A DNA stretch of 64,000 nucleotides from Halopseudomonas salina (GTDB lineage Bacteria > Pseudomonadota > Gammaproteobacteria > Pseudomonadales > Pseudomonadaceae). The stretch covers positions 377,553 to 441,552 of the forward strand of contig NZ_VTTI01000002.1 in the NCBI RefSeq assembly GCF_008641105.1, in the 5' to 3' direction. The notes beneath the pieces were generated by a model, which was not told the origin of the DNA, made no database searches, and was given only the letters and a program-made list of their open reading frames with translations. The position numbers and the translations under genes were made by a program. Positions 44,544 to 55,168 of the stretch are shown here, piece by piece; position 1 is the first letter of the stretch, and the number at the start of each line of letters is the position of its first letter.

Positions 44544-45690
44544 ACACAACCTCGACGTCCTTGAGGCTGGACTCACGGGGATTGGTCAGGATGCAGGGGT
44601 CATGCATTGCGTGCATTGATAACATGGGAAGATCCGACATGCTGACGCCATGCATGGCCAGGCTCTGCTCGAAGCCCACAGCCTTCTTCAGATCGATCAG
44701 GTGTTGTACCAGCCGTTGCCGGATCTGTGGCGTTGTGAGGCCGCGAGTATCGATACCCAGGGTTTGAGCCACGACCTTGAATCGGTCGGGTGCCGAGGCA
44801 TAGTTGAATGCGACCACGTGCTCGACCAGGATGGCATTACACAGTCCGTGGGGCAAATCGAGAAACCCCCCGAGACTGTGCGACATTGCATGCACTGCGC
44901 CAAGGATCGCGTTGGAAAATGCCAGTCCGGCCTGCAAGCTGCCAAGCATGATCTTTTCGCGCAGGGCAATATCCTGGGGGCTCTGGATCATCGCCACCAG
45001 ATTGCCATTGATCAGACGCATGGCTTCCAGGGCGTGGGCGTCCGTCATCGGACCACTGCCGGTTGATACGAATGCCTCAATCGCATGAACCAGTGCATCG
45101 ACTCCGGTACAGGCGGACAGAAACGGGTCCATGGTCGAGGTGGTTTCCGGATCGATCAGCGACACATCCGGGACCACGGCCTTACTGATGATGGAAAACT
45201 TTACCTTCTCCTGCTGGTTGGAAATGATCACGAACTGCGACACGTCGGCCGAGGTTCCGGCCGTGGTCGGCACCATGATCAGCGGCGGGATGGGCGCGCG
45301 TATGGTGTCGACGCCCTCGAAGGTGAGAATGTGCCGATCATGCGCCACCACGATGCCGATTGCCTTGGCACAATCCATGGGGCTGCCGCCGCCTACGGCA
45401 ACAATCACGTTGCAACCGGCGGCTCGATACACCTCGGCGCCGAGCATGATCTCTTCGACACGTGGATTGGCGGATACCTGGGTGAAGAGCACGTAATCAA
45501 TACTCTGCTCCTGCAGGCTCTGCTCGACATCCGCGAGCCACCCGGCAGCCTGTACGCCAGGATCGGAGACCAGCAAGACCTTTTTAGCGCCAAAGGTGGA
45601 GGCGTAGTTGGCGACGGTCTTGCGCGCGCCGGCACCAAAGATAATCTCCGGCGTAACGAACTTGCGTAACTGACTTATATCGTAGGACAT
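44527..45690 (-). CDS. ercA: Iron-dependent alcohol dehydrogenase family protein ErcA
   Basis: Cytoplasmic Fe-ADH (387 residues) with the NAD-binding GGGSPMDCAKAI and metal ligands in AILGAVHAMSHSLGGFLDLPHGLCNA (Asp and His residues). It matches the ErcA proteins of pseudomonads, which are needed for normal induction of the exaA system and are proposed to act in a signalling capacity rather than bulk catabolism. It is cotranscribed with ercS. The intergenic region to the divergent NosR-like gene is 215 bases and contains a weak TACT/AGTA dyad near 45807-45822. Confidence 0.9.
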   Translation of the reverse strand: MSYDISQLRKFVTPEIIFGAGARKTVANYASTFGAKKVLLVSDPGVQAAGWLADVEQSLQEQSIDYVLFTQVSANPRVEEIMLGAEVYRAAGCNVIVAVGGGSPMDCAKAIGIVVAHDRHILTFEGVDTIRAPIPPLIMVPTTAGTSADVSQFVIISNQQEKVKFSIISKAVVPDVSLIDPETTSTMDPFLSACTGVDALVHAIEAFVSTGSGPMTDAHALEAMRLINGNLVAMIQSPQDIALREKIMLGSLQAGLAFSNAILGAVHAMSHSLGGFLDLPHGLCNAILVEHVVAFNYASAPDRFKVVAQTLGIDTRGLTTPQIRQRLVQHLIDLKKAVGFEQSLAMHGVSMSDLPMLSMHAMHDPCILTNPRESSLKDVEVVYAEAL

Positions 45691-45905
45691 GGCGATTCGA
45701 CTGGCTTGTTATTGTGGGGCAAGAGTACCTGATTAACCGCCGCACCATAAGCATATTGCCCTTGAATCGGCCTCTTCCTACCCATCTGGAAGCCGCTTGG
45801 CAGGCGTACTAAGACCTAAGTATCTGCCGGGTTACCTGCAAGTCGCATGGTCGTCAAACGCCCTGCCCCGCAACATTGAAAAAAACCATAAATCCGGGAT
45901 CAGCC

Positions 45906-48059
45906 ATGCAAGCGCATTCAGTTCTGTCAGTTGCTCTGCGGGCAGCGTGTCTGCTTTGGCTCTTTTTCAGCCAGACACTCTACGCATCAGTTGATAACAG
46001 CGAGATTCAGGCACTGTTTCCCAAAGCCACGCGTATCGAACCAAAACAGGACAACCCTCCTGTCTACAGTGTCTATCAACTGGATGACTTGCTTGGCTAC
46101 GCTTTCGAGTCCCAGGACTATTCAAGTCTCCAGGGCTTTTCAGGCAAGCCGATTCGTCTGCTTATCGGGCTGGAGCCACAGGGCATTCTGGTTGGCGTAA
46201 AAGTGCTCGAGCATCATGAGCCGGTATTTCTGCATGGCCTCGGGGAGCAGGCACTCTTTGACTTCGTCGAGCAATACCGCCAGCAGGACATCCGTACGCC
46301 GATCGTGGTTGGCGGCCGCCAGGCCACAACAGTGGATGGTACCTCCATCACTCAATTCGACGGAGTAAGCAAGGCCACTGTATCGGTGGTGATTCTGAAC
46401 GAGACAGTACTGGTCTCAGCGTTAAGCGTCGCTCGCCAATTGCTCGACGACTTTGCCGGCAGCCCGCTGGCCACCCCACGATCTGATCTTTTCGAACCCC
46501 TGGATTGGCAACAGCTACTGGATCGGAGTTACCTGCAGCACTGGGAAATTTCACAGGCTGAGGTGGAACAGTCCCTCAATCAGCACATCGCCTATTTTCC
46601 CGACCTGGATATTGAAAGCCCCGAGCAACCTTTCAGCGAGTTGTACTTCGCCTACCTGAACACCCCCAACACCGGCCGCAACCTGCTTGGTGAAGCTGGT
46701 TTCGCACGCCTTACCAGCGAACTGAAAGCAAACGAACAGGCATTGCTGGTGATTTCCAGTGGGCTATACCCCCATGTCCCCGACGACTTCATTCCCGCCA
46801 GCGCGCCGAGCCGCCTGGTGCTGACGCAAAATGACAAGGCGATCGAACTGCACGATATGAACTACAACAACGGCGACATCCTGGGATCGCTGAATACGCC
46901 CATCAGCGAAGGTGTAGCCCATATTTTCCGGATCAAACCCCATGCCGGTTTCAACCCGGCAGAACCGGCCAGCCTGCAGTTGAATGTCAGTCTAAGGCGC
47001 AATCCGCTGGTTGAGAGCAGCGCACCCTTCACCCATCCCCTAACGCTGGATTCCACGCTATTCGATATCCAGGCTGCGCCTGCCGTACACAAACCAGTGC
47101 CTGTCTGGTTGCGCATGTGGCAGGAACGCGGCTGGCAGGTCGGGTTAACGCTGCTGGCTTTGGTCCTGTTGAGTATGGTCTTCATGTTCCAGCATCGTAT
47201 CAGCCGCCACGGCCAGGCCTTTCATGTATTCCGCGCAGGTTTCTTGCTCTTTACCCTGTTATTTCTGGGTTTGTATGCCCAGGGTCAGCTCTCGGTAGTA
47301 AATATTTTCACTCTGCTGCTCGCCCTCGGACCTGACTTCGACTTGACCGTATTCCTGATGGATCCGGTGATTTTCATTCTTTGGAGTTTTACCTTCGTCA
47401 GCCTCTTCATCTGGGGACGGGGGCTGTTCTGCGGCTGGTTATGCCCATTCGGCGCGCTGCAGGAAATGCTCGGCTGGATCGCCAAAAAGCTAAACATCAA
47501 GCAATTGAAAATAGCTGATCCGTTGCATCAGAAACTGCAATGGATCAAATATGTGATTCTTGTCGGTTTGGTGCTAACGGCATTTTTATCATTGACGCTG
47601 GCTGAACGCCTTGCCGAGGTTGAGCCCTTCAAAACCAGCATCACCCTGTTCTTCATGCGCAGTTGGCCGTTCGTGCTGTATGCGCTGATATTGCTGGGCA
47701 TGGGATTGTTTGTGCACAAGTTCTATTGCCGCTACGTCTGCCCCCTCGGCGCAGGCCTGGCAATGCTGGGCAAGTTTCATCTTTTCTCATGGCTCAAACG
47801 GATCGACGCCTGCGGCAAGCCTTGCCAGCACTGCAAGAACAGCTGCGAGATCGGCGCAATCAAACGTGATGGCAGCATCGACTACGGCGAGTGCATTCAG
47901 TGTCTGGAATGCATTGTCATTCTCAATAATGACAACCAGTGCGTGGCCACCATCAGTGCCGAAAAGCAAGCTCGCAAAGCGCGCAAACGCCTTGAGCAAC
48001 GGGACATTATTGCGACCGATACGCCCTGGCGAGATGCGGCTACGCCGACCCAGGGCTGA
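45906..48059 (+). CDS. NosR/NirI-like membrane flavoprotein with polyferredoxin domain
   Basis: A protein of 717 residues from ATG 45906. The signal peptide leads to a periplasmic FMN-binding domain (about 40-165) with GVSKATVSVVI. This contains a candidate Thr for covalent FMN attachment by ApbE in the usual S/TxxT/S setting. Membrane helices follow (about 415-620). Two CxxxCP ferredoxin loops (CGWLCPFGALQE, CRYVCPLGAG) and a cytoplasmic pair of 4Fe-4S motifs (CGKPCQHCKNSC, CIQCLEC) are present. Architecture matches NosR/NirI proteins of denitrification, but no nos or nir gene is near. It could carry electrons between quinol and periplasmic partners of the alcohol system (inference). Confidence 0.86.
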   Translation: MQAHSVLSVALRAACLLWLFFSQTLYASVDNSEIQALFPKATRIEPKQDNPPVYSVYQLDDLLGYAFESQDYSSLQGFSGKPIRLLIGLEPQGILVGVKVLEHHEPVFLHGLGEQALFDFVEQYRQQDIRTPIVVGGRQATTVDGTSITQFDGVSKATVSVVILNETVLVSALSVARQLLDDFAGSPLATPRSDLFEPLDWQQLLDRSYLQHWEISQAEVEQSLNQHIAYFPDLDIESPEQPFSELYFAYLNTPNTGRNLLGEAGFARLTSELKANEQALLVISSGLYPHVPDDFIPASAPSRLVLTQNDKAIELHDMNYNNGDILGSLNTPISEGVAHIFRIKPHAGFNPAEPASLQLNVSLRRNPLVESSAPFTHPLTLDSTLFDIQAAPAVHKPVPVWLRMWQERGWQVGLTLLALVLLSMVFMFQHRISRHGQAFHVFRAGFLLFTLLFLGLYAQGQLSVVNIFTLLLALGPDFDLTVFLMDPVIFILWSFTFVSLFIWGRGLFCGWLCPFGALQEMLGWIAKKLNIKQLKIADPLHQKLQWIKYVILVGLVLTAFLSLTLAERLAEVEPFKTSITLFFMRSWPFVLYALILLGMGLFVHKFYCRYVCPLGAGLAMLGKFHLFSWLKRIDACGKPCQHCKNSCEIGAIKRDGSIDYGECIQCLECIVILNNDNQCVATISAEKQARKARKRLEQRDIIATDTPWRDAATPTQG

Positions 48060-48300
48060 ATCCGCCCGTCTACCCTCGAGGGCTTGCCCATGCGTCACAG
48101 CCTTACTCAAACAACCGGAAAGCAACAGACTGAGGAAAGAACAGGCATCGGGCTACTTGTCTGGCGCCTGCGTCTTCTGGTGATAATGAACGCCGCAGCG
48201 GTGATACCGTTACTGCCGTTACTTCCGCAAGACCAGGTGCATGCCGAGGGGCATCCAACTGTTGCGCAGGCAAAAAGTCAGACAGAGCGCATCTGCACGC

Positions 48301-50205
48301 TCAACCTGGCAGCCAGCGCTGATAAAATGCCAACTCTTGCTCCAGCACGCTGCACAGTGTTTTTGCCTCGCGAAACCCATGACGTTCCTCTGCAAAGGTA
48401 AAGCACTCAACAGGGACGCCATGCGCTCGCAGTGCAGCCACCATGCGCTCGGTTTGCTCCGGTAGAACCACACCATCCTTGAGCCCCTGGAAAAAGATAA
48501 CGGGTGTGCTGATTTCAACTGCGCGTTCCAGTGGCGAGCGGGCTAAGTAACGTTCGGGCTGACTCTCAGGATCGCCGATCAGCCAGTCGATATAGTCAGC
48601 TTCGAACTTGTGAGTATTTGCCCTGAGCCTTAACGGATCGCTGACCCCGTATAAACTGGCCGCTGCACGAAAACGCCCCTCGGCAGCTAGCAGGCTGCAC
48701 AGAGTGGTGTAGCCCCCGGCACTGGAACCCCGAATAAACACCTTGTCGGGAGCTATATAGCCCTGCTGTACAAGATATTCGATCGCTCCGAACACGTCTT
48801 CCACATCGACCACACCCCACTCACCGCGCAGGCGTTGTCGGTAGGCTCGACCAAATCCCACGCTTCCCCGGTAGTTCAGATCGACAACGGCGAAGCCACG
48901 CTGCGTCCAGTACTGGATGCGATTATCAAATACCGCATAGGTCGCTGACGTTGGACCACCATGGGTAAAAATAACCAATGGCGGTAATTCTGAGGGGGAG
49001 GAATGACGACTATTGTGCGGCGAATAGAAAAAACCGTGAGCGACCTCACCATCTGCGCTGGGGTAGGACACTGATTGCGGCTGCGATATCTCATCTTCTG
49101 CCAAGGCGGGCATGATCTGTCGTATGACCTGATGCTCATGTGTCAACAGGTCTATTCGCAGTATGGCAGCGCTGCAGTGCACAGAGCCTGCCACACAGAA
49201 TAACCATCGACTGTTCGCCACCAGCGCGCGGAAGCGCTGGTACCCGTGCGCCAACCGGCTTTCCTCGGCAGATTCAGCGTGGCGCAGCGCCAGGTGTCCG
49301 AGACCCTGTTCCAGCCAGCTGAGCGCCCACAAGCCCCCCGGCAAGCCCAGCACATGCCGCGGATTAAGCTGCCAGGGCGCTGGAGCATGATCGGCATTCC
49401 GGGCAGGCAGAGGCTGCAGGGTGTTGTTGTCGAGTACGCGCCAGGGCCGCCAGAAGCCATTCCTGTCGGTCAGGCACACCAGTGTTCCAAGTGCATCGAA
49501 CTGTGGTTGCTGAAATGCTTCGGGGTGACCTGCTTCAGCCTGACCGCAGGAGCATACAGTGCGTTCCTGGATGCCCCCCTGTTGGTCGAGTACGGCGACC
49601 ATAAGGCGCGTTCGGGTCCAGGCCAGGTCCGGCCGGTCCCACTCGACCCAGGCCATGCGGGAGCCATCGGGGCTGATACAAGGGCTATTATAGAAATCAG
49701 CGCCTTCGGCGACTATGCGGCGCACGCCCTGGGGGCTGATTGACACTAACCGGTGCTCTACAGCAGCGACGCTATGACACTCTTCGATTGCGATGAGATG
49801 ACCGCGTTGGGAATCATAGACAAGTGCTCCGTACCGGCAATCGGGACGCTTTGTCAGTACCTGACAGTCCAGATCGAGCAAGGATTGGACATAGATCTGT
49901 TGATCGTATTCGTTGACAAAAAACAGCTGGCCTCCATGCAGGCAAAGCGCACCACCACCGTATTCATAAACACGGCTGCGGGCGCTGAAGCCATTTGGCG
50001 TCAAGCTACGCTGCCCACCCGGGGTCCATTCATGGACCAGATTGCGGCCGTCCTCTGGATGGAATTCAATCCAGAGCAGCCGCTCCTCGTCACAGACCAG
50101 ATCGGCGTAATCACTTGCCGCTGCGACCGCTTGTGCGGCAGTGAACGAACTGGTCCAGAACCCGGGACGTTCAGCCTTTGCAGATGATTCGCGAGGTTCG
50201 CTCAT
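48301..50205 (-). CDS. pqqH: S9-family peptidase PqqH
   Basis: Serine peptidase of the prolyl oligopeptidase fold (634 residues). An N-terminal seven-bladed propeller (about 40-370) is followed by the alpha/beta hydrolase domain with Ser in [11 protein letters not shown], Asp in LKDGVV and His in ERHGFR. Genes of this kind end the pqq operon in P. aeruginosa, where pqqH is likely a partner of the PqqF step, though its role is less defined. The ATG lies inside the last 35 bases of pqqE. There is no signal peptide, so it acts in the cytoplasm. Confidence 0.86.
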   Translation of the reverse strand: MSEPRESSAKAERPGFWTSSFTAAQAVAAASDYADLVCDEERLLWIEFHPEDGRNLVHEWTPGGQRSLTPNGFSARSRVYEYGGGALCLHGGQLFFVNEYDQQIYVQSLLDLDCQVLTKRPDCRYGALVYDSQRGHLIAIEECHSVAAVEHRLVSISPQGVRRIVAEGADFYNSPCISPDGSRMAWVEWDRPDLAWTRTRLMVAVLDQQGGIQERTVCSCGQAEAGHPEAFQQPQFDALGTLVCLTDRNGFWRPWRVLDNNTLQPLPARNADHAPAPWQLNPRHVLGLPGGLWALSWLEQGLGHLALRHAESAEESRLAHGYQRFRALVANSRWLFCVAGSVHCSAAILRIDLLTHEHQVIRQIMPALAEDEISQPQSVSYPSADGEVAHGFFYSPHNSRHSSPSELPPLVIFTHGGPTSATYAVFDNRIQYWTQRGFAVVDLNYRGSVGFGRAYRQRLRGEWGVVDVEDVFGAIEYLVQQGYIAPDKVFIRGSSAGGYTTLCSLLAAEGRFRAAASLYGVSDPLRLRANTHKFEADYIDWLIGDPESQPERYLARSPLERAVEISTPVIFFQGLKDGVVLPEQTERMVAALRAHGVPVECFTFAEERHGFREAKTLCSVLEQELAFYQRWLPG

Positions 50206-51331
50206 TACGGAATGTCAGCACCTCTATTGGCGGTTGGGGCAACTCGGCCTCAGAGCGAGCAGCCAGTATCTTGTCGTGATGCGGTGATTTACTGCAGACC
50301 GGGTCTGCCTGGGTTGCATCTCCTGTAAGCATATACGCCTGACATCGGCAGCCACCAAAATCCTTTTCCTTTTCGTCACAGGAGCGGCAGGGTTCGCTCA
50401 TCCACTCATACCCACGGAAACGATTGAATCCGAACGAGTCGTACCAGATGTGCGACAAGCTGTGCGCGGTAACGTTGGGAAAACTCACCGGCAATTGCCG
50501 AGCACTATGACAGGGTAATGCCGTGCCATCAGGCGTAATGCTCAGAAAGATATTGCCCCACCCATTCATGCAGCCCTTGGGCCGCTCTTCATAATAGTCG
50601 GGGGTCACCAGAATCAGTTTGCAGGGGTGATTTTCAGCGGCCAGTTTAAGGCGGTATCGCTGGGTAACGGTTTCAGCATGGTCAAGCTGGGCCTTGGTGG
50701 GCAACAGGCCAGCCCGGTTCAGGTGCGCCCAGCCGTAATATTGGCAGGTAGCCAATTCAACGAAATCCGCCTCCAGTGCCAGACAGAGCTCGATAATTTT
50801 CTCTATCTCGTCGATGTTGTGCCGATGCGTCACGAAGTTGAGCACCATAGGGTACCCGGCCGCCTTCACGGCGCGCGCCATCGCCAGCTTTTGCTCAAAA
50901 GCCTTGCGCGAGCCAGCAAGCAAGTTGTTGATCTCGGCATCGGACGCCTGAAAACTGATCTGGATGTGATCGAGCCCCGCCTGCTTGAACGCGTTTATCT
51001 TTTGCTCGGTCAGGCCCATACCCGAGGTTATCAGATTGGTATAGAACCCGAGCTCACGCGCCGCGCCGATCAACTCGACCAGGTCGTCACGCACCAGTGG
51101 CTCGCCACCGGAGAACCCGAGTTGCGCTGCACCCAGCGCCCTGGCCTGAGTGAATACGTCTACCCATTGTGCTGTAGTCAGTTCATCCTTGTGATTGGCG
51201 AACTCCAGCGGGTTTGAACAATAGGGACATTGCAGCGGACAGCGATAAGTCAGCTCGGCCAGCAGCCACAACGGTGGCCCCTGCTCTGCAACCAGCGGGC
51301 TGTCAGCGGACCTGGATCCAGTGTTGTGCAT
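50171..51331 (-). CDS. pqqE: PQQ biosynthesis radical SAM enzyme PqqE
   Basis: Radical SAM/SPASM enzyme that crosslinks Glu and Tyr of PqqA. The chosen start is the ATG at 51331, which overlaps pqqD by 29 bases and gives 386 residues, the usual family length. An alternative ATG 16 codons upstream would extend it further into pqqD. The cluster motif CPLQCPYC (CxxxCxxC) lies at about 31-38 and GFSGGEP follows. The SPASM region carries [34 protein letters not shown] and a last Cys in DPVCSKS. It sits between pqqD and pqqH with overlapping frames, as in other pqq operons. Confidence 0.93.
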   Translation of the reverse strand: MHNTGSRSADSPLVAEQGPPLWLLAELTYRCPLQCPYCSNPLEFANHKDELTTAQWVDVFTQARALGAAQLGFSGGEPLVRDDLVELIGAARELGFYTNLITSGMGLTEQKINAFKQAGLDHIQISFQASDAEINNLLAGSRKAFEQKLAMARAVKAAGYPMVLNFVTHRHNIDEIEKIIELCLALEADFVELATCQYYGWAHLNRAGLLPTKAQLDHAETVTQRYRLKLAAENHPCKLILVTPDYYEERPKGCMNGWGNIFLSITPDGTALPCHSARQLPVSFPNVTAHSLSHIWYDSFGFNRFRGYEWMSEPCRSCDEKEKDFGGCRCQAYMLTGDATQADPVCSKSPHHDKILAARSEAELPQPPIEVLTFRNERTSRIICKG

Positions 51332-51581
51332 TGGCCACCTCGATAAAGGCGAGGATGTCTTCATCCAGGCCTGGAACATTCGGAAAACGATCGGATAGGC
51401 TGTCTATGATGCCTTTGATTTGCCGCTCGCCGTCGATCAGCAACAGCACCTGGGCAGCACTCTCGTTCAATTTGACCATCCCTTCCGGGTACAACAGAAC
51501 GTGGCTGTTCTGGATTGGCTCCCACTGCAGACGAAATCCGGGACGCAGTACTGGCACCTGGCTTTTCTGAAAGTCGATCAC
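51303..51581 (-). CDS. pqqD: PQQ biosynthesis peptide chaperone PqqD
   Basis: RiPP recognition element (92 residues) that binds PqqA and presents it to PqqE. The winged-helix fold is seen in [27 protein letters not shown] and [15 protein letters not shown]. Length matches the family. It starts with an ATGA overlap of the pqqC stop and overlaps pqqE at its own end, so pqqC, pqqD and pqqE are tightly coupled. Confidence 0.93.
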   Translation of the reverse strand: MIDFQKSQVPVLRPGFRLQWEPIQNSHVLLYPEGMVKLNESAAQVLLLIDGERQIKGIIDSLSDRFPNVPGLDEDILAFIEVANAQHWIQVR

Positions 51582-52315
51582 AGTTCTATTCCCCTATGCC
51601 AGACAGCTTGTGTTGTAACCGTGTGATAGGGCGCGCGGCCCAGTTCGTAGGCCATGGTCATGGCATCAAGCATGCTCCAGAGGATGTCCAGCTTGAACTG
51701 CAGGATATCGAGCATGCGCTGCTGAGCGGTGTGGGTTTGATAATGGCTGAGCGTGATGCGCAAGCCATGCTCGACGTCGCGCCGCGCCTCACTCATGCGT
51801 TTACGGAAATACTCATATCCGCGACTGTCTATCCACGGATAATGCGCCGGCCAGCTATCAAGACGTGACTGGTGAATCTGCGGCGCAAACAGCTCGGTCA
51901 ACGAAGAACTGGCCGCTTCCTGCCAGCTCGCCCTACGGGCAAAATTGACATAGGCATCTACTGCAAAGCGCACGCCCGGCAATACCCGTTCCTGCGACAA
52001 CAGAATGTCCCGATCCAGGCCTACAGCCTCGCCCAGTCGTAACCAGGCTTCAATACCACCCTGCCCGTCCGCCTCGCCATCATGATCTACAATCCGCTGT
52101 ATCCATTCGCGACGGGTAGCCGAGTCATTGCAGTTAGCCAGAATCGCCGCATCCTTGAGCGGAATCTTGATCTGGTAGTAGAAGCGATTGGCAACCCAGC
52201 CCTGAATCTGCTCGCGGCTGGCGGTGCCGTTATACATGGCTACATGGTAGGGATGATGAATATGGTAATAGGCTCCCTTGGCCCGCAGGGCCTGCTCGAA
52301 AGCATCGGCGTTCAT
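51578..52315 (-). CDS. pqqC: PQQ synthase PqqC
   Basis: Cofactor-free oxidase that performs the final eight-electron oxidation and ring closure to PQQ. The start at 52315 ([14 protein letters not shown]) gives 245 residues, close to family size, and begins just before the conserved [16 protein letters not shown] longer reading starts at 52378 inside pqqB and looks unlikely. Active-site stretches [17 protein letters not shown] and RIVDHDGE are intact. The family is all-helical, like TenA. pqqB ends 25 bases upstream. Confidence 0.92.
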   Translation of the reverse strand: MNADAFEQALRAKGAYYHIHHPYHVAMYNGTASREQIQGWVANRFYYQIKIPLKDAAILANCNDSATRREWIQRIVDHDGEADGQGGIEAWLRLGEAVGLDRDILLSQERVLPGVRFAVDAYVNFARRASWQEAASSSLTELFAPQIHQSRLDSWPAHYPWIDSRGYEYFRKRMSEARRDVEHGLRITLSHYQTHTAQQRMLDILQFKLDILWSMLDAMTMAYELGRAPYHTVTTQAVWHRGIEL

Positions 52316-52340
52316 TGGTTGGGGCTGCAAGATGGACTCC

Positions 52341-53252
52341 TTAAAGCGTGATGTGCATGCCGTCAAAAGCGACTTCAATTCCGTGCTGGGTCAGTTCGGC
52401 CCGCTCAGGCGAATCCTCATCCAGGATAGGATTGGTATTATTTATGTGGATGAGTACCTTGCGAGAGGCCCGCTGCTCATCGAGCAAGGCAATCATCCCG
52501 TCAACGCCGCTCTGCTGTAGATGCCCCATTTCGCTACCCAGCTTGTCGCCCACGCCAGCGAATGCCATTTCGTCATCACGCCACAAGGTGCCGTCCACCA
52601 GCAGACAGTGGGCGTCAGCCATCACTGCCCTGACTCGATCATCTGGACGACCCAGACCTGGTGCGTAGAAAAGGACGCCACCGGTATTCAGATCGCGCAC
52701 CAGTAATCCGATGTTGTCACCAGGATGGGGATTGTTACGATGCGGCGAATAGGGAGGCGCTGCGCTGCGTAACGCAATGGCGGTAAAACGCAAAGCAGGA
52801 CAAACGGGAATGCTGAACTCTCCAGCCAAAGGGATCGGATTCCATTGCAAGCCCCCATTCCAGTGCGCCAACATCTTGAACAGGGGAAAACCGGTGCTGA
52901 GATCCTCATGTACCATGTCGGTACACCACACCTGGTGTGGGCAGCCCTCGCGCAAGGTCAAGAGGCCTGTTACATGATCGATCTGGCTATCCATCAACAC
53001 AATTGCACCGATTGCGGTATCGCGCACAGCGCGCGCGGGCTGCAGCACCGGAGTGCTTTCCAGCTGAGCACGAATATCCGGCGACGCGTTGCAAAGAATC
53101 CAGTTGATACCGTCGTCCGACAAGGCGATAGAAGATTGGGTGCGCGGCTTGGCGTTCAGGGTGCCCTTGCGTACTCCGTCACAGTTATGGCAATTGCAGT
53201 TCCACTGCGGAAAACCGCCCCCCGCTGCTGAACCTAGTATCTGAATATGCAT
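52341..53252 (-). CDS. pqqB: PQQ biosynthesis hydroxylase PqqB
   Basis: Metallo-beta-lactamase-fold protein of 303 residues that hydroxylates the Tyr-derived intermediate with iron. It opens [20 protein letters not shown] CxxC-like zinc knot is formed by NCNCHNCD, and metal or cofactor residues are in [11 protein letters not shown] and [11 protein letters not shown] conserved [11 protein letters not shown] lies near 215. Length and ends are normal. It follows pqqA after a 69-base spacer with a GC hairpin that may lower downstream expression. Confidence 0.93.
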   Translation of the reverse strand: MHIQILGSAAGGGFPQWNCNCHNCDGVRKGTLNAKPRTQSSIALSDDGINWILCNASPDIRAQLESTPVLQPARAVRDTAIGAIVLMDSQIDHVTGLLTLREGCPHQVWCTDMVHEDLSTGFPLFKMLAHWNGGLQWNPIPLAGEFSIPVCPALRFTAIALRSAAPPYSPHRNNPHPGDNIGLLVRDLNTGGVLFYAPGLGRPDDRVRAVMADAHCLLVDGTLWRDDEMAFAGVGDKLGSEMGHLQQSGVDGMIALLDEQRASRKVLIHINNTNPILDEDSPERAELTQHGIEVAFDGMHITL

Positions 53253-53293
53253 GGGTTTTCCTGAGGCTCACCGAATCGGTTTGATCTGAGAAA

Positions 53294-53313
53294 CACCCCG
53301 GCAAGCCGGGGTG
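53294..53313 (-). terminator. pqqA-pqqB intergenic hairpin (attenuator-like)
   Basis: CACCCCGGC at 53294-53302 pairs exactly with GCCGGGGTG at 53305-53313. On the minus strand only TTTCTC follows, so termination is likely partial. This fits the known need for much more PqqA peptide than enzymes. Confidence 0.6.
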
Positions 53314-53321
53314 CCGACTGC

Positions 53322-53393
53322 TCAACGATTAGCAAAGTACATGGTGACTTCAAAGCCGATACGCAGATCGGTAAAGCTCGGTTTAGTCCACAT
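53322..53393 (-). CDS. pqqA: PQQ precursor peptide PqqA
   Basis: A 23-residue ribosomal peptide that starts [13 protein letters not shown]. It has Glu 15 and Tyr 19 in the E-x3-Y arrangement (FEVTMY) that become PQQ. The ATG at 53393 has GAGGA 8 bases upstream. It is too short for ordinary gene callers but is unmistakable. It heads pqqABCDE-pqqH, with an Erb-type dyad 85 bases upstream. Confidence 0.97.
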   Translation of the reverse strand: MWTKPSFTDLRIGFEVTMYFANR

Positions 53394-53477
53394 AGGTCGA
53401 TCCTCTTGTTTTACGAGTGAGTCATGTCGGTCAATGCCGACAGATTCAGTTAAACACCCGCATTGAACTCCAAGAAT

Positions 53478-53491
53478 GGTACTTTGGAACT
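53478..53491 (-). promoter_or_regulatory. Erb-type dyad upstream of pqqA
   Basis: GGTACTTTGGAACT (plus strand) matches AGTACY-TT-RGTACT at 10 of 12 arm positions. It lies about 85-98 bases before the pqqA ATG, where an activator could contact RNA polymerase. Confidence 0.55.
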
Positions 53492-53554
53492 AGATTCGGC
53501 CCGATTTGGTAGGGCCTGAAAGTGCCTGATCTGGTTACAGTTATCCGCCGGGCA

Positions 53555-53579
53555 TAAAAAAACGCAGCCGAAGCTGCGC
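53555..53579 (-). terminator. Terminator of exaC
   Basis: On the minus strand the stem CGCAGC-TTCG-GCTGCG is followed by seven Ts. It lies about 70 bases after the exaC stop and isolates exaC from pqqA. Confidence 0.92.
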
Positions 53580-53647
53580 AATAATGGAGACCACCCACAG
53601 AATACGCCCGCCCGGGGGGAGCAATCCCGGGCGAACGCAACAGGGAC

Positions 53648-55168
53648 CTAGAAGAAGCCCAGTGGATTGGTGTCGTAGCTGACCAGCAGGTTCTTGGTCT
53701 GCTGATAACTGTCGAGAATCATCTTGTGCGTTTCCCGTCCGACACCTGACTGCTTGTAGCCGCCAAAAGCCGCATGGGCCGGGTACAGGTGATAGCAGTT
53801 AGTCCATACTCGACCAGCCTGGATCGCACGGCCCATGCGATAGGAGCGATTGTTGTCGCGCGTCCAGAGCCCTGCACCAAGGCCGAACTCGCTGTCATTG
53901 GCAATCGCCAGTGCTTCGGCTTCGTCCTTGAAGGTGGTGACGCTGACGACCGGACCAAATATCTCTTCCTGGAATATGCGCATCTTGTTGTGACCCTTAA
54001 GCAGGGTCGGCTGAATGTAATATCCGTTGTTGATGCTGTCTTCCAACTTTTCTGCATTACCGCCAATCAGGAACTCGGCGCCCTCCTGACGAGCAACCTC
54101 CATGTAAGACAGGATCTTGTCGAACTGCTGCTCGGAAGCCTGGGCACCGACCATGGTTTCCGTATCCAGTGGATTACCACGCTTGATGCTCTGGGTGCGT
54201 TTGATTGCCAGCGCAATGAATTCGTCGTACATGGATTCCTGGATCAACGCCCGTGATGGACAAGTGCAGACTTCGCCCTGGTTGAAAAACGCCAGGACCA
54301 GACCCTCCACAGCCTTACTGATAAATGACTCTTCCGCCTGCATGATGTCGGCAAAGAAGATGTTGGGAGACTTGCCACCGAGCTCAACCGTGCAAGGAAT
54401 AATATTTTCCGCAGCAGCGTGCATGATGTGCCTGCCAACCGGTGTGGAGCCAGTGAAGGCGATCTTGGCGATGCGCTTGCTCGTAGCCAGTGCTTCGCCT
54501 GCTTCACGTCCGTAGCCGTTGACCACGTTAAGAACGCCCGGCGGCAACAGGTCACCGATGATCTCCATCAGTACCAGGATACCCAGCGGCGTCTGTTCCG
54601 CCGGCTTGAGCACGATGCAATTACCCGCGGCCAGCGCTGGCGCGAGCTTCCAGGCAGCCATCAGCAGTGGGAAGTTCCAGGGAATGATTTGACCCACGAC
54701 GCCAAGCGGTTCATGGAAATGATAAGCGGTGGTGTGCTCATCAATCTCCGCCAGCGTTCCTTCCTGGGCGCGAATACAACCAGCGAAGTAGCGGAAATGA
54801 TCCGCTGCGAGCGGGATGTCGGCGTTCAATGTTTCGCGAACGGCCTTGCCGTTGTCCCAGGTCTCGGTAACAGCAAGCTTTTCGAGATTCTGTTCAATGC
54901 GGTCAGCTATCTGCAGAAGAATATTGCCACGAGCCTGCACCGAGGTTTTGCCCCAGGCTACCTTGGCTGCGTGAGCGGCATCCAGAGCCTTTTCGATATC
55001 TTCGCCAGTGGAACGGGGAATCTCGCATATAACGCCACCCGTCACAGGCGAGAGGTTGGTGAAGTACTGCCCTTTGACTGGCGCGACAAATTCACCATTG
55101 ATGAAGTTGCCATAACGCTCTTTGAAAGAAACGACAGAGCCCTGAGCTCCGGGATTTGCATAAATCAT
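53648..55168 (-). CDS. exaC: NAD-dependent aldehyde dehydrogenase ExaC (PedI-like)
   Basis: Cytoplasmic aldehyde dehydrogenase (506 residues) that oxidises the acetaldehyde formed by the quinoproteins. ATG 55168 is chosen because AGAGGA lies 7-8 bases upstream; a longer reading begins 14 codons before it. Motifs include [33 protein letters not shown], the Glu in VELGGKSPN, and the catalytic Cys in [11 protein letters not shown], in which two Cys flank a Thr. [19 protein letters not shown] marks the C-terminus. It lies upstream of pqqA in the same direction, as in P. aeruginosa, but with its own terminator. Confidence 0.93.
   Translation of the reverse strand: MIYANPGAQGSVVSFKERYGNFINGEFVAPVKGQYFTNLSPVTGGVICEIPRSTGEDIEKALDAAHAAKVAWGKTSVQARGNILLQIADRIEQNLEKLAVTETWDNGKAVRETLNADIPLAADHFRYFAGCIRAQEGTLAEIDEHTTAYHFHEPLGVVGQIIPWNFPLLMAAWKLAPALAAGNCIVLKPAEQTPLGILVLMEIIGDLLPPGVLNVVNGYGREAGEALATSKRIAKIAFTGSTPVGRHIMHAAAENIIPCTVELGGKSPNIFFADIMQAEESFISKAVEGLVLAFFNQGEVCTCPSRALIQESMYDEFIALAIKRTQSIKRGNPLDTETMVGAQASEQQFDKILSYMEVARQEGAEFLIGGNAEKLEDSINNGYYIQPTLLKGHNKMRIFQEEIFGPVVSVTTFKDEAEALAIANDSEFGLGAGLWTRDNNRSYRMGRAIQAGRVWTNCYHLYPAHAAFGGYKQSGVGRETHKMILDSYQQTKNLLVSYDTNPLGFF

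Noticed and set aside
45807..45822. TACTAAGACCTAAGTA between ercA and the NosR-like gene as an Erb box
   Set aside because: The arms are symmetric but the centre and spacing differ from the other sites; kept only as a weak note.
48084..48401. A 105-codon frame between the NosR-like gene and pqqH with a hydrophobic stretch
   Set aside because: It overlaps the 3' end of pqqH in antisense, has no clear ribosome site and no recognised family, so chance is likely.
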